Positions 44,355 through 54,072 are shown, numbered from the stretch's first letter. The stretch: DNA of 54,470 nt from Clostridia bacterium (GCA_022768695.1 JALEPO010000050.1:1-54470), one strand, 5' to 3'. The notes: generated from the sequence alone by a model not told the origin. A program made the numbers and translations.

Positions 44355-44945
44355 TCATAACAGTTCAATATCAAACTCGCCGCTCAAGGTATCCGCGAGT
44401 GACGATATCGGCAGTCCGACCACATTAAAATAATCGCCGTCTATTTTTTCTATAAGCAGCGCTCCAAGTCCTTGTATTCCATATGCTCCTGCCTTATCCA
44501 TAGGCTCGCCTGTTCTTATATAGCTTCTGATTTTTTCATCATCAAGCAGCTTAAAGGTCACTTCGGTTTTAACACGGTTACATACAGTAAAGCCGTCGCT
44601 TATACGCATTATGCAGTAGCCGGTATAAACCGCATGAGTTCTTCCGGAAAGCTCACTAAGCATATTAAATGCGTCATCCTCATCCTGCGGCTTGCCAAGA
44701 ATTTTGCCGTCAAGCGTTACTATTGTATCTGCCGCTATAATTAACGCTTTCTTTTTTTTAAGAACATTTTTTGCCGTCGCAGCCGCTTTAAGCAGCGCCA
44801 GCTCCTGCACATAAATTTCAACAGGCGCATCCTTTGAAATCGAATTTTCGTCCGCGTCCGAAACAACCACATCAAAATCTATGCCGACTGCCGATAGAAG
44901 CTCTTTACGCCTCGGCGAACCCGAAGCCAAAATAAATTCTGCCAA
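44355..44945 (-). CDS. maf: Maf-like nucleoside triphosphate pyrophosphatase (TTG start)
   Basis: It hydrolyses non-canonical or modified nucleoside triphosphates (dTTP/UTP-type in the related YhdE branch). The 196 residues begin ILASGSPRRKELLSAVGI, with DADENSI and the conserved AADTIVTLDGKILGKPQDED. The start is TTG at 44943-44945, one base after the stop of the U32 gene, with GAGGAG 9 bases upstream. It stands next to mreB in many Clostridia. Confidence 0.93.
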   Translation of the reverse strand: MAEFILASGSPRRKELLSAVGIDFDVVVSDADENSISKDAPVEIYVQELALLKAAATAKNVLKKKKALIIAADTIVTLDGKILGKPQDEDDAFNMLSELSGRTHAVYTGYCIMRISDGFTVCNRVKTEVTFKLLDDEKIRSYIRTGEPMDKAGAYGIQGLGALLIEKIDGDYFNVVGLPISSLADTLSGEFDIELL

Positions 44946-44946
44946 A

Positions 44947-47028
44947 TTACTCTACTCCTCTGTAATAGTGACCACGCGTAAAGGAATTTTCCTCCGGCTT
45001 TGAAACCGTATTCCCCTCCATGGCATATTTATACATATTAATTATTTTATCACATTGCTCAAAATTTTCAACAGTAAATATCAATCTTACCGCATTTATT
45101 TTCAGTTTTTTTAAATCCCCCGCCTTATCCGCCATAAATATAGGCTTTGAATTTATTAATTCAGCGGTACAGTCCTCATTGCATATAATCGGAAATTCTT
45201 CATTCTTTCTGTCACGAAGCTTGTATATCCTCTTTTTCTGCTGACATTTTCCCATTGCCTTTACAGGACAGTTTTTCATCAGCATAAGCGGTATTCTGCC
45301 ATAACCGATAATCTCCAGAGCCGCCTCTGTATTTTCGCTGAGCGCTCTTATCTCATTTAAGTTAAGCTCCGGCGATAAGGTGATTGATTTAAGATTTTTA
45401 TAATGCTGCGCCGAAAAGGAATTAAAAATATTAAGACGAAAATCACCATATATTTCTTTGTCGTGATAATGCCTTACCGCCGCCGGCGACGAAACAAGAA
45501 CACCGTCTGTTGTAATTTTTTCTTCACGAAAAATTTCTGATGTCTTTGTAACAACCGTTATATCCTCCGAGAGCTTTTTCACGTCTTCCGCAAGTCTTTT
45601 CGGCGCATAGATAAGCTCTATTCCGCCCTTAACCGCCGCTCTTGCCTGTTCAATCGTCAAAACCTCAGCTGTCAGTTTTATTTGCGGCTTATTTCTGCTT
45701 ATTCCTTCAAATTCAAATTCGTTTTTTCTTCCTATCTCACGATACTTGATTTCATTCATAAGATTTTGAGCTGCCTGTCTGCGTACCGCGTTTATTTCTT
45801 TTATAGGTATTGTGATACCGTCATCTATGCTTACAGATATATCCTCCGCCTCAAAAGGAGTATCGCCAAGCTTTAAAAGCTGCATTGTAACTCTGTTTTT
45901 ATCTATCGGCTTATTAATTGCTTTTTCACTTTTTATTGTCCCCGAAGCAAAGCCGTATTTTACATCACCAAAATGCTCGGTACCGGAGGTATACATTGTT
46001 ATTTCAACAGGCAAATTCTCTTTTAGTGTCCCTATAATGTTTACAGGTATTTTTCTTATATTGGAATTAATATCCGCGCGTTTAAGCGCAGCCTCGGAAA
46101 ATTCATTCACCTTTGCGTTTGAGGGATTTTTATGGCTCATCATATTTTTGCCAAGCTCCCCCTTAAAATAGCCGTCTGTAAAGCCGGTGCGGGAAAATGC
46201 GTTCTTCAATTCCTGCATATCATTTTTTGAAACAGGATGTGTGTTATCAAGATATTTTCTGTAAATCCCCACAACCGCGCTGACATATTCAGCTCTCTTT
46301 AAGCGTCCCTCAATTTTAAGCGACGCAACGCCTATATCCTTTAATCTCTGCAATTCATTTATAAGAGCCATATCCTTGGGACTTAAAATGTAGCCGCTGC
46401 CGGCTGTTTTTCCCTTTTCCGTCAGCTCATACGGCAGACGGCATGGCTGAGCACATCTTCCGCGATTTCCGCTTCTTCCGCCGAGAATACTTGACATCAA
46501 ACACTGACCTGAATAGCACATACATATTGCTCCATGCACAAAAACCTCAATTTCCGCCTTTGCATTTTTACATATATGCTCTATTTCCCTTTCAGAAAGC
46601 TCGCGCGCAAGAACCACTCTTGAAAAACCCATATCCTCAAGATATTTTACACCCTCAAGACTTGTAACAGTCATCTGTGTGCTTCCGTGCAGAGTCATGT
46701 CCGGAATTGCTTTTTTTATAATCTCCGCCGCGCCTATATCCTGAATTATAAGCGCGTCAACTCCGGCATCATTAAGCTCATAGGCATATTCCTTAAGAGC
46801 GTCAAGCTCTGTTTCCTTTATCAGCGTATTCAGCGCAACATGAACGTCAACACCGTACAAATGGCAATAATCAGAATATGTCCTTATATCCTCCAAAGAA
46901 AAATTATCCGCGCTGCGACGCGCGTTAAATTTCGGTCCGCCAAGATAGACCGCGTCAGCGCCGGACTGTACCGCAGCGTGTAATGCGGCGGCATTTCCTG
47001 CCGGCGCAAGTAATTCTATATCACTCAT
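44947..47028 (-). CDS. Peptidase U32 family protein, RlhA-like (DUF3656)
   Basis: The 693 residues begin MSDIELLAPAGNAAALHAAV and carry the U32 signature VHGAICMCYSGQCLMSSILG with RGRCAQPCRLPY, cysteine clusters that suit an iron-sulfur or metal site. The long C-terminal half corresponds to DUF3656. E. coli RlhA, with the same architecture, hydroxylates C2501 of 23S rRNA rather than cleaving protein, so this is more likely an RNA-modifying enzyme than a protease. It overlaps zapA by 4 bases (ATGA) and ends 1 base before maf. Confidence 0.88.
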   Translation of the reverse strand: MSDIELLAPAGNAAALHAAVQSGADAVYLGGPKFNARRSADNFSLEDIRTYSDYCHLYGVDVHVALNTLIKETELDALKEYAYELNDAGVDALIIQDIGAAEIIKKAIPDMTLHGSTQMTVTSLEGVKYLEDMGFSRVVLARELSEREIEHICKNAKAEIEVFVHGAICMCYSGQCLMSSILGGRSGNRGRCAQPCRLPYELTEKGKTAGSGYILSPKDMALINELQRLKDIGVASLKIEGRLKRAEYVSAVVGIYRKYLDNTHPVSKNDMQELKNAFSRTGFTDGYFKGELGKNMMSHKNPSNAKVNEFSEAALKRADINSNIRKIPVNIIGTLKENLPVEITMYTSGTEHFGDVKYGFASGTIKSEKAINKPIDKNRVTMQLLKLGDTPFEAEDISVSIDDGITIPIKEINAVRRQAAQNLMNEIKYREIGRKNEFEFEGISRNKPQIKLTAEVLTIEQARAAVKGGIELIYAPKRLAEDVKKLSEDITVVTKTSEIFREEKITTDGVLVSSPAAVRHYHDKEIYGDFRLNIFNSFSAQHYKNLKSITLSPELNLNEIRALSENTEAALEIIGYGRIPLMLMKNCPVKAMGKCQQKKRIYKLRDRKNEEFPIICNEDCTAELINSKPIFMADKAGDLKKLKINAVRLIFTVENFEQCDKIINMYKYAMEGNTVSKPEENSFTRGHYYRGVE

Positions 47029-47549
47029 TTTGTTTCCTTATCTATCATTTCAAGAAATTCCTGTTCGCGCGCGGCATAATCCGCCTCCATTTTTTTCAGC
47101 TTGTCTTCAAGCAGGGCAATCTGTCCCTCAAGGAATTTAATTTGTGTCCCCGCTTCTTCAAGCTGTTTTTTTGCGTCGGCTGTTTCCGCTTTTATTGCTG
47201 TTTCATCTATTGTAATCTGATCTGACTCCGCTAAATCAAGCTCTGCTTTTAATTTTTTGTTGTCCGATTTCAATTTCTTGTTTTCAGCCTGCGCGGCATT
47301 TAGCTTATCGGAACAGGTCTGAAGCTGTTCCTTCATGAGTCTGCCCGCCTCCTGAACCTTAAAATATTCGTCACACACATTCAGTGCCGCAAGCACAATC
47401 GGTCTTTCACCCATAATGTTGCGTCCGCCTCTTAAAACCAAATCCACCTTTTCATTTATGTGGGCGCAAAGCATCTCAATATATTCGGCGCTTTCATCCG
47501 CTACCACATCATATTTTCTTGAATTTATCGTTACCGCTACAGTTGCCAT
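47025..47549 (-). CDS. zapA: Cell division protein ZapA with long coiled-coil tail
   Basis: ZapA bundles FtsZ filaments at the division site. The globular domain reads MATVAVTINSRKYDVVADES and includes ALNVCDEYFKVQEAGRLMKE. The following half is a coiled coil (KLNAAQAENKKLKSDNKKLK, then KFLEGQIALLEDKLKKMEAD). At 174 residues it is longer than the usual roughly 100 of E. coli ZapA, as in several Clostridia. The ATG at 47549 is chosen; in-frame GTG codons just upstream overlap the ribosome site. Confidence 0.87.
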   Translation of the reverse strand: MATVAVTINSRKYDVVADESAEYIEMLCAHINEKVDLVLRGGRNIMGERPIVLAALNVCDEYFKVQEAGRLMKEQLQTCSDKLNAAQAENKKLKSDNKKLKAELDLAESDQITIDETAIKAETADAKKQLEEAGTQIKFLEGQIALLEDKLKKMEADYAAREQEFLEMIDKETK

Positions 47550-47644
47550 ATCCACCACTTCTTTTCTACATATTTTTTAATATTATTCTACCATAAATCA
47601 GTATAAATTAACAGACCTTTTTTCAAAAATTTTGAAAAACTTTC

Positions 47645-47675
47645 CGCAAAAAGCTGCCGGACACTGCCGGCAGCT
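47645..47675 (-). terminator. Terminator after the NUDIX gene
   Basis: On the minus strand AGCTGCCGG (47667-47675), loop CAGTGT and CCGGCAGCT (47652-47660) is followed by TTTTGC, a perfect 9-bp GC-rich stem. It separates the NUDIX transcript from zapA; a separate zapA promoter would have to lie within 47550-47645, where I see only weak candidates. Confidence 0.82.
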
Positions 47676-47740
47676 AAAATAAACTTTATTAATTCAAAAA
47701 ATTCTTATTAATATGTTTGACAGAATTTGTTTTTTCAAAC

Positions 47741-48286
47741 TTATTTCTCCTGTTTGTCCAAAATTGCCTTTGCTTTAAGTATCGCAACCGCGGTTTTTGC
47801 GTCATGAATTTCGTTGTTCATAACCATTTCATACAGCTCGTCAAGACTGTGTCTTGACACATTCAGAAACTCGCCTTCATCAAGGTGCTGTCCCACAAAC
47901 TCAAGTCCCTTCGCAAGGTAAATATTAAGTACCTCCTCACAATAGCCCGGTGTTGCATAGTACGCGCCCAAATGAATAAACTCCTCCGCCTTATAGCCTG
48001 TTTCCTCTATAAGCTCACGCTTTCCGCACTCAAGAGGGTCTTCGCCGTATTCCAGCTTTCCGGCTGGAATTTCAAGCATCATCGACTTTGCCGCAATGCG
48101 GTACTGGCTTACCATAAATACCTTTCCCTCGTCATCAACCGCAATCACGCCGACACCGCCCGGATGCGCAATAAGCTCACGGCTTGCAATTTTTCCGTCC
48201 GGCAATTCCACCTTTTCCTTGCGTACCTTGATTATTTTTCCGTCATAAATACTTTCACTTGATATTGTTTTTTCTTCAAAATTCAT
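47741..48286 (-). CDS. NUDIX hydrolase, ADP-ribose pyrophosphatase type
   Basis: The 181 residues contain a complete Nudix box, GKLEYGEDPLECGKRELIEE followed by TGY, with the REL-EE metal-binding Glu residues. The N-terminal SIYDGKIIKVRKEKVELPDG is typical of ADP-ribose pyrophosphatases (NudF/YqkG). It hydrolyses ADP-ribose and probably related nucleotide sugars. The start has AAGGAG 7 bases upstream and overlaps the end of the broken methyltransferase gene by 11 bp. Confidence 0.92.
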   Translation of the reverse strand: MNFEEKTISSESIYDGKIIKVRKEKVELPDGKIASRELIAHPGGVGVIAVDDEGKVFMVSQYRIAAKSMMLEIPAGKLEYGEDPLECGKRELIEETGYKAEEFIHLGAYYATPGYCEEVLNIYLAKGLEFVGQHLDEGEFLNVSRHSLDELYEMVMNNEIHDAKTAVAILKAKAILDKQEK

Positions 48287-49458
48287 GGCTGTTCTCCTTC
48301 CTTATATCCTCATGTTCTCTGAGAAATCTCTCAATCGCCGGTTTAACGTGCAGCATTTCCTTTAAATCTTCATAATCACGCTTAGACTTTTCATTTTTCC
48401 TACCTGTGTACACTGCGCGAATCATTATATTCTTCGGCGTTTCAAGAGGTGAAATATACTCAATCATACTTACCTTATAACCCACGCTTTCAAGATATGC
48501 CGCGCGGATACCGTCTGTCAGCGTATCCGCAAGACGCGCTTTTAAAATTCCGTGACGAGTTATTGCTTCAAACGGTTCATAGGAATACTGCTTTAAAATA
48601 TCCTTATGACAACACGGCACGCTGACAATCGCCCTCGACTTCGCTCTTATACCCAGAGCAAGCGCCATATCAGTTGCTGTATCACAGGCATGAAGCGACA
48701 CCACAATATCCGGACGCACACTCGGAGTGTATTCCGTCAAATCCGCCTTTATAAACTCCATGTTGTTATAACCCAGATTTTTCGCCATTCGCTTTGACGC
48801 TTCAATTACCGTTTCGGAATAGTCCACGCCTATAAAATGACACCTCTTTTTCAAAATCTCACGCATATAGAAATTCATCACAAAGGACAGATAGCTTTTT
48901 CCGCACGCCGCGTCAAAAATAACGTACTCGTCACGCTCGCCGATTTCTTTTAAAACGCCCTGCATAAGCTCTACAAAGTAGTCAATTTGATTATATTTGC
49001 GGATTTTGTCGTTCTTTATCTTTCCGTTCTTTGCAAGTATTCCGATTTCTGTTAATAAATCCTTTGCAAGCGCAGGATTTACAACGTATTCACGTCCCGT
49101 GTCTGCACCACGCTTGTTTTATTTACCTCCACGGTTACGTCTTCATGGCGCATATTCACCTTTTTGTCGCTTGCGTCAATTACAATTTTCGCGCCTCGCT
49201 CACTGTAAATCACCTGCGCCTCGTCGTACTTTAAAAGCTCCTCCGCAATTATATCCCATATATCGTTTTTTCCACATTTCGCTTTACCGCCTGATAGTCA
49301 AGCGTTATTTCATCGCCGTACAATATTTTAGCCGGAAAATTCTTTGTTCCCGATTTGAAATTTATTGTTATATCCGTGAAAAATGTCTTATTCTCCTCCA
49401 TTCTCGACAGAAGCCCCGAAAAAAACAAATTCACCTTTGATACAGTTTTTTTATTCAT
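48276..49458 (-). pseudogene. Class I SAM-dependent methyltransferase gene with two single-base frameshifts
   Basis: Three consecutive frames together make one protein of about 393 residues. Part 1 starts at ATG 49458 (AGGGGG upstream) and reads to about 49266. Part 2, with WDIIAEELLKYDEAQVIYS, runs to about 49098. Part 3, with VNPALAKDLLTEIGILAKNG, covers the rest, including the methyltransferase core VIFDAACGKSYLSFVMNF (motif I), GVDYSETVIEASKRMA and SLHACDTATDMAL. Restoring one A in the A6 run (49266-49271) and one G in the GGG run (49096-49098) joins all parts. Both shifts are in homopolymers, so either the gene is decaying or these are sequencing errors. The substrate is unknown. Confidence 0.8.
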
Positions 49459-49474
49459 TTTATACCCCCTTCAC

Positions 49475-52084
49475 CTATTTTGCGTCATACCAACTGTGAC
49501 CGACAGACATATCCGCTTTAAGCGGAACATTAAGCTCCATTGCGTCCTGCATTTCCTCAAGAAGAATTTCCTTTACCTTATCCACCTCGTCCTTATACGC
49601 TTCAACAATCAATTCGTCATGCACCTGCAATATAAGACGTGATTTCATATTCTCGCGTATAAGCCTGTCATCAACACGCACCATCGCAAGCTTAATAATA
49701 TCCGCCGCAGTTCCCTGTATAGGTGTATTCAGCGCCACGCGTTCTCCAAACTGACGTATATTGTAATTCGGTGATTTTAATTCCGGAATATAGCGTATTC
49801 TGTTCATCATGGTTTTTACATAACCATCTTTTTTAGCCTGTTCCTTAACGCTTTCCATGTAATTTCTTACACCGTGATACTTTTCAAGATAGCTGTCTAT
49901 ATATGCTTTTGCCTCTTTAACGGAAATCTTTAAATCCTGCGCGAGCGAAAACTCACCTATACCGTATACAATACCAAAATTGACTGCCTTCGCACTTGAA
50001 CGCTGCTCCTTTGTAACCTCCTCAAGCGGTATTCCAAGCACCTGAGAAGCTGTTACGGCATGAATATCCTCGTTATTTCTGAACGCGTTTATCATCGTTT
50101 CGTCATTTGCCATATGCGCAAGCACACGAAGCTCAATCTGCGAATAGTCCGCGTCAACAAGAACATAATCCTCTTTTGCAACAAACATTTTGCGTATCTC
50201 GCGTCCAAGCTCTGTTCTTGTCGGGATATTCTGCAAATTAGGCTCTGTTGATGAAAGTCTGCCCGTAACGGTTACAGTTTGTGTAAATACCGAATGTATA
50301 CGGTGCGTAACAGGATTTACAACCGCTGCAAGTCCGTCACAATAGGTACTCTTTAGCTTTGTAAGCTGGCGGTATTCCATCAAAAATCCGATTATCGGAT
50401 GCTTATCCTTAAGCTTTTCAAGCACCTCAGCATTCGTTGCATAACCTGTTTTTGTTTTCTTCACCGGCGGCAGATTAAGCTTTTCAAAAAGTATAACTCC
50501 AAGCTGTTTTGGTGAATTTATATTAAATTCCTCACCTGCAAGGAAGTATATTTCCTTCGTCAGCGCATCAATTTTCTCCCCAAGCTTTTTTGAAAATTCC
50601 TTAAGCTGATTATCATCCACAAGAAATCCGTTTATTTCCAGATGTGCAAGCACTGTAACAAGCGGCAGCTCAATTTCACGATACAGTTTTTCCTGTCCGT
50701 TCTCCTTGATTTTTTCCTGTATTTTTTCATTGAGCGCTCTCAGAGCAACGGCGCATTTTGCAAGATATTCACTTTTATCGGTTTCATCGTCTTCAAGTAA
50801 TGATAATTGCTTCGCTTCAGGCTTTTCAATTTCAACTCCGAAATATTCACCTGCAAGTCCTTCGATTGTATATTCACTTCTTGCCGGGTCAACAAGATAT
50901 GCGGCAATTGCAGTATCATCACATATATTTTTAATTTCTATTTTGCCATTGAGCTTTACTATTGCCTCCTTGGCGTCAAACATGATTTTGGGAATATTCT
51001 CATTTTCAAGTAATTCCTTTATTGCGTCCTGTTCATCAGCTATAACTGCCATGCTGCCTATTCCAATCGCAATAGTTGAAATATCATCTCCGTCAAAATC
51101 GAGCACAACAGAAACACTCTCGCATTTTTCCCCGAGATACATAGCAGTTCCGCCCAACTGATAAGAAAAATCCTTAAAAATATCCTCTGTTTCCCGCGCC
51201 GCTTCACCCGCAGACAAATCAAGCTTCTTTATAATGCTGTTAAGCTCAAGTCTTTTCAGTATATCATACAGTTCTACACTTTGCGAAAAGCCTTCAAACG
51301 CGCAGTCCTCCGCGGAAAATTCAATCGGAGTATGGCGGTCAATCGTGGCAAGCTCCTTACTCATAAACGCCATATCTCGTCCATCCTTAAGCTTTTGCAG
51401 CATTGCGCCTTTAAGACCTATATCGTCAATGTTATCGTATATATATTCAATGCTGTGGTGCTTTTCAACAAGGCTCATTGCCGTTTTTTCGCCTATGCCC
51501 TTAACGCCGGGGATATTGTCCGACGGATCGCCCATAAGCGCCTTAATGTCTATAAACTCTGTCGGTGTAACATGATATTTTTCCTTTACAGCCGCATCAT
51601 CATATATGATTGTTTCGTTGTAGCCCGACTTTGTAACAGTCAGAATAACCTTTGTCTTGTCACTTGCAAGCTGCAAATCGTCCTTGTCACCTGTTGCGAT
51701 AAAGCAGCTTATCTCCTGTTCTTCGCAAAGCCTCGCTACCGTTCCTATTATATCATCCGCCTCATAGCCCTCTTTTTCAAGAATGGTTATATTCATAGCC
51801 CGAAGCACGTTCTTCGCCAAAGGCATTTGAGCCGCAAGTCCCTCAGGCATAGGCTTTCTCTGTGCCTTATACCCTTCGTACTGCTTATGTCTAAAGGTCG
51901 GCGCCTTAACATCAAATGCAGCACAAATATAATCAGGCTGCTGCTCCTTTATCAGCTTCAGCAGAATATTCAAAAAGCCGTATATCGCATTTGTAGGTGT
52001 TCCGTCCTTTGCAGATAAATATCTCACACCATAAAATGCACGGTTTAAAATACTGTTTGAATCTATTATAAGTAGCTTCTTCAT
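49475..52084 (-). CDS. polA: DNA polymerase I
   Basis: It repairs DNA and removes Okazaki primers. The 869 residues have an N-terminal 5'-3' exonuclease (MKKLLIIDSNSILNRAFYGV; GDPSDNIPGVKGIGEKTA), a 3'-5' exonuclease-like domain, and the family A polymerase (motif A DADYSQIELRVLAHMAND, motif B QRSSAKAVNFGIVYGIGEF, motif C VHDELIVEA). The first proofreading motif is FDGDDIS instead of DxE, so proofreading is probably absent, as in other Firmicutes. AAAGGG lies upstream of ATG. Confidence 0.96.
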   Translation of the reverse strand: MKKLLIIDSNSILNRAFYGVRYLSAKDGTPTNAIYGFLNILLKLIKEQQPDYICAAFDVKAPTFRHKQYEGYKAQRKPMPEGLAAQMPLAKNVLRAMNITILEKEGYEADDIIGTVARLCEEQEISCFIATGDKDDLQLASDKTKVILTVTKSGYNETIIYDDAAVKEKYHVTPTEFIDIKALMGDPSDNIPGVKGIGEKTAMSLVEKHHSIEYIYDNIDDIGLKGAMLQKLKDGRDMAFMSKELATIDRHTPIEFSAEDCAFEGFSQSVELYDILKRLELNSIIKKLDLSAGEAARETEDIFKDFSYQLGGTAMYLGEKCESVSVVLDFDGDDISTIAIGIGSMAVIADEQDAIKELLENENIPKIMFDAKEAIVKLNGKIEIKNICDDTAIAAYLVDPARSEYTIEGLAGEYFGVEIEKPEAKQLSLLEDDETDKSEYLAKCAVALRALNEKIQEKIKENGQEKLYREIELPLVTVLAHLEINGFLVDDNQLKEFSKKLGEKIDALTKEIYFLAGEEFNINSPKQLGVILFEKLNLPPVKKTKTGYATNAEVLEKLKDKHPIIGFLMEYRQLTKLKSTYCDGLAAVVNPVTHRIHSVFTQTVTVTGRLSSTEPNLQNIPTRTELGREIRKMFVAKEDYVLVDADYSQIELRVLAHMANDETMINAFRNNEDIHAVTASQVLGIPLEEVTKEQRSSAKAVNFGIVYGIGEFSLAQDLKISVKEAKAYIDSYLEKYHGVRNYMESVKEQAKKDGYVKTMMNRIRYIPELKSPNYNIRQFGERVALNTPIQGTAADIIKLAMVRVDDRLIRENMKSRLILQVHDELIVEAYKDEVDKVKEILLEEMQDAMELNVPLKADMSVGHSWYDAK

Positions 52085-52160
52085 CTATTTTCCCTTTCTG
52101 CAATAAATATTTCAATAAGTAAATTTACCATATTGCCAAAACTATATGCATAATCAACAA

Positions 52161-52640
52161 CTACAGCTCAATAGTCAGATTACGTCCGGTCATTTCATAG
52201 CGGCGGTACTTAACACCGACCATATCAAACATCTTTTTTGATGCAATCGTATTTGCAGAGTCGGCATATTTATCCGACATATACACCACCTCACGAATGC
52301 CCGACTGAATAATCGCCTTGGCGCACTCGTTGCATGGAAACAGCGTAACATACAGCTTTGCGCCCTCAAGCGAGCCGGAGCTGCGGTTTAAAATCGCATT
52401 AAGCTCCGCATGGCAGACATACATATATTTTGTGTTAATTGGACTGCCCTCTCTTTCCCACGGCATATCGTCGTCACAACAGCCTGTCGGCATACCGTTA
52501 TAGCCAAGTGATAAAATCTTGTTTTCGTGGTTCACAATACACGCACCGACCTGTGTGTTGCTGTCCTTGCTGCGCTGCGCGCTGAGTAACGCAATACCCA
52601 TAAAATATTCGTCCCATGATATGTAATCTTGTCGTTTCAT
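52161..52640 (-). CDS. dCMP deaminase (ComEB-type)
   Basis: It deaminates dCMP to dUMP for thymidylate synthesis. The 159 residues carry the zinc site: His in CHAELNAILNRS with the catalytic Glu, and PCNECAKAII with two Cys ligands. The N-terminus reads WDEYFMGIALLSAQRSKDSN. Its length matches Bacillus ComEB, whose role in DNA uptake is uncertain. A consensus-like promoter lies directly upstream (52691-52719). Confidence 0.93.
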   Translation of the reverse strand: MKRQDYISWDEYFMGIALLSAQRSKDSNTQVGACIVNHENKILSLGYNGMPTGCCDDDMPWEREGSPINTKYMYVCHAELNAILNRSSGSLEGAKLYVTLFPCNECAKAIIQSGIREVVYMSDKYADSANTIASKKMFDMVGVKYRRYEMTGRNLTIEL

Positions 52641-52690
52641 TGTCCTTCTCCATAATTTTATTATTAAAATACTATATTTTCATTATTAAT

Positions 52691-52719
52691 ATTTTATCAT
52701 TTATACATCTTTTAGTCAA
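52691..52719 (-). promoter_or_regulatory. Promoter of the dCMP deaminase gene
   Basis: On the minus strand TTGACT (52714-52719), 17 bases and TAAAAT (52691-52696), immediately behind the purD terminator. Confidence 0.7.
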
Positions 52720-52749
52720 GAAGAAAGGGCTGTCCAAAACAGCCCCTTT
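52720..52749 (-). terminator. Terminator of purD
   Basis: The minus strand reads GGGGCTGT-TTTGG-ACAGCCC followed by TTTCTTCTT. It starts a few bases behind the purD stop. Confidence 0.85.
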
Positions 52750-52752
52750 AAA

Positions 52753-54009
52753 TCAATATTTTTTTATACCTATATCACTTCTGTGGAATTCGTCCGTCCA
52801 TGAAATTTTACTAACACCCGCGTATGCGTTTTTAATCGCCTCATCAAGGTCATTGCCGACAGCCGTAACGCCCAATACGCGTCCGCCGTTTGTGACAATC
52901 TTGCCGTCCTTTATTGCCGTTCCCGCATGGAACACGGTCAGGTCACCCACATTGTCAAGACCGGTAATCTCATAGCCCTTTTTATAGCTTACAGGATAGC
53001 CGCCCGACGCCATAACAACGCACACAGCCGCGTTATCCTCCCATTCAATTTCGATTTCGTCAAGGCGCTCGTCAATAACAGCCTCCATAATTTCAACCAA
53101 ATCCGTCTTTAATCTCGGCAGTACGACCTGTGTTTCGGGATCGCCGAAACGGCAGTTGTATTCTATAACCTTAACGCCGTTGGCGGTCATCATAAGACCG
53201 AAATACAGCACACCCTTGAACGGTCTTCCCTCGGCGCTCATAGCCTTTATAGTCGGCAGGAATATGTTTTCCATGCACTCTGCCGCCTTTGCGTCGTCAT
53301 AAAGACGGCTCGGCGAGAATGTACCCATACCACCTGTGTTAAGTCCCTCGTCATTGTCATAGGCTCTCTTGTGGTCCTGTGCGCTGACCATCGGCTTAAC
53401 TGTCTTGCCGTCTGTGAACGCAAGCACGCTGACCTCCGGGCCTGTCAGAAATTCTTCAATTACAACACGGCTGCCGCTCTTGCCGAACTTGCCGTCGTCT
53501 ATCATTTCATGTACAGCCTGCTCGGCTTCCTCTAAATTCTGCGCGATTATAACGCCCTTGCCGAGTGCAAGTCCGTCAGCCTTGATAACAGTCGGGAATG
53601 TGCCTTTTTTGATGTACTCAATAGCTGATGCGCTGTCTGTGAACACCTCATATCCGGCTGTGGGGATATTGTACTTCTTCATAAGTTCCTTTGAAAAAGC
53701 CTTGCTGCCCTCGATAATCGCCGCGTTTGCGCGTGGGCCGAATGCGCGGATACCCTCTTTTTCCATTGCATCAACCATTCCCAAAACAAGCGGGTCGTCG
53801 GGTGCAACCATTACAAGGTCAACCGCCTTTTCCTTTGCAAATTTAACCATGTTTTCTATGTCGGTTGCGCCGATGTCAACACATTCAGCAAGCTCTGCAA
53901 TACCGCCGTTACCCGGCGCGCAGTAAATCTTGTCAACCTTCGGTGACTGCGCGATTTTCCACACGATTGCGTGTTCGCGTCCGCCGCCGCCTACAACTAA
54001 AATTTTCAT
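52753..54009 (-). CDS. purD: Phosphoribosylamine-glycine ligase (GAR synthetase)
   Basis: This enzyme makes glycinamide ribonucleotide in purine synthesis. The 418 residues start MKILVVGGGGREHAIVWKIA and have the ATP-grasp core (TVIKADGLALGKGVIIAQNL), EFLTGPEVSVLAFTDG and the signature RFGDPETQVVLPRL. It follows purH, as in the usual pur operon, but here a spacer of 248 bases with hairpins and a short ORF lies between them. AAGGAG lies before ATG and overlaps the end of the short ORF. Confidence 0.96.
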   Translation of the reverse strand: MKILVVGGGGREHAIVWKIAQSPKVDKIYCAPGNGGIAELAECVDIGATDIENMVKFAKEKAVDLVMVAPDDPLVLGMVDAMEKEGIRAFGPRANAAIIEGSKAFSKELMKKYNIPTAGYEVFTDSASAIEYIKKGTFPTVIKADGLALGKGVIIAQNLEEAEQAVHEMIDDGKFGKSGSRVVIEEFLTGPEVSVLAFTDGKTVKPMVSAQDHKRAYDNDEGLNTGGMGTFSPSRLYDDAKAAECMENIFLPTIKAMSAEGRPFKGVLYFGLMMTANGVKVIEYNCRFGDPETQVVLPRLKTDLVEIMEAVIDERLDEIEIEWEDNAAVCVVMASGGYPVSYKKGYEITGLDNVGDLTVFHAGTAIKDGKIVTNGGRVLGVTAVGNDLDEAIKNAYAGVSKISWTDEFHRSDIGIKKY

Positions 54010-54021
54010 ATGTCTTACTCC

Positions 54022-54072
54022 TTATCTTTCCGTACAAAACACCAAGTGCGGTGTTTCAAGTATCTGTTTCAT
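54022..54072 (-). CDS. Possible 16-residue leader peptide upstream of purD
   Basis: The ORF MKQILETPHLVFCTER has AGGAG 6 bases before its ATG (54070-54072), as good as that of the real genes. Its TAA (54022-54024) overlaps the ribosome site of purD, which suggests coupling or reinitiation. AAACACC and GGTGTTT inside it form a hairpin. I found no known leader peptide of this sequence, and it may be a chance frame. Confidence 0.3.
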   Translation of the reverse strand: MKQILETPHLVFCTER

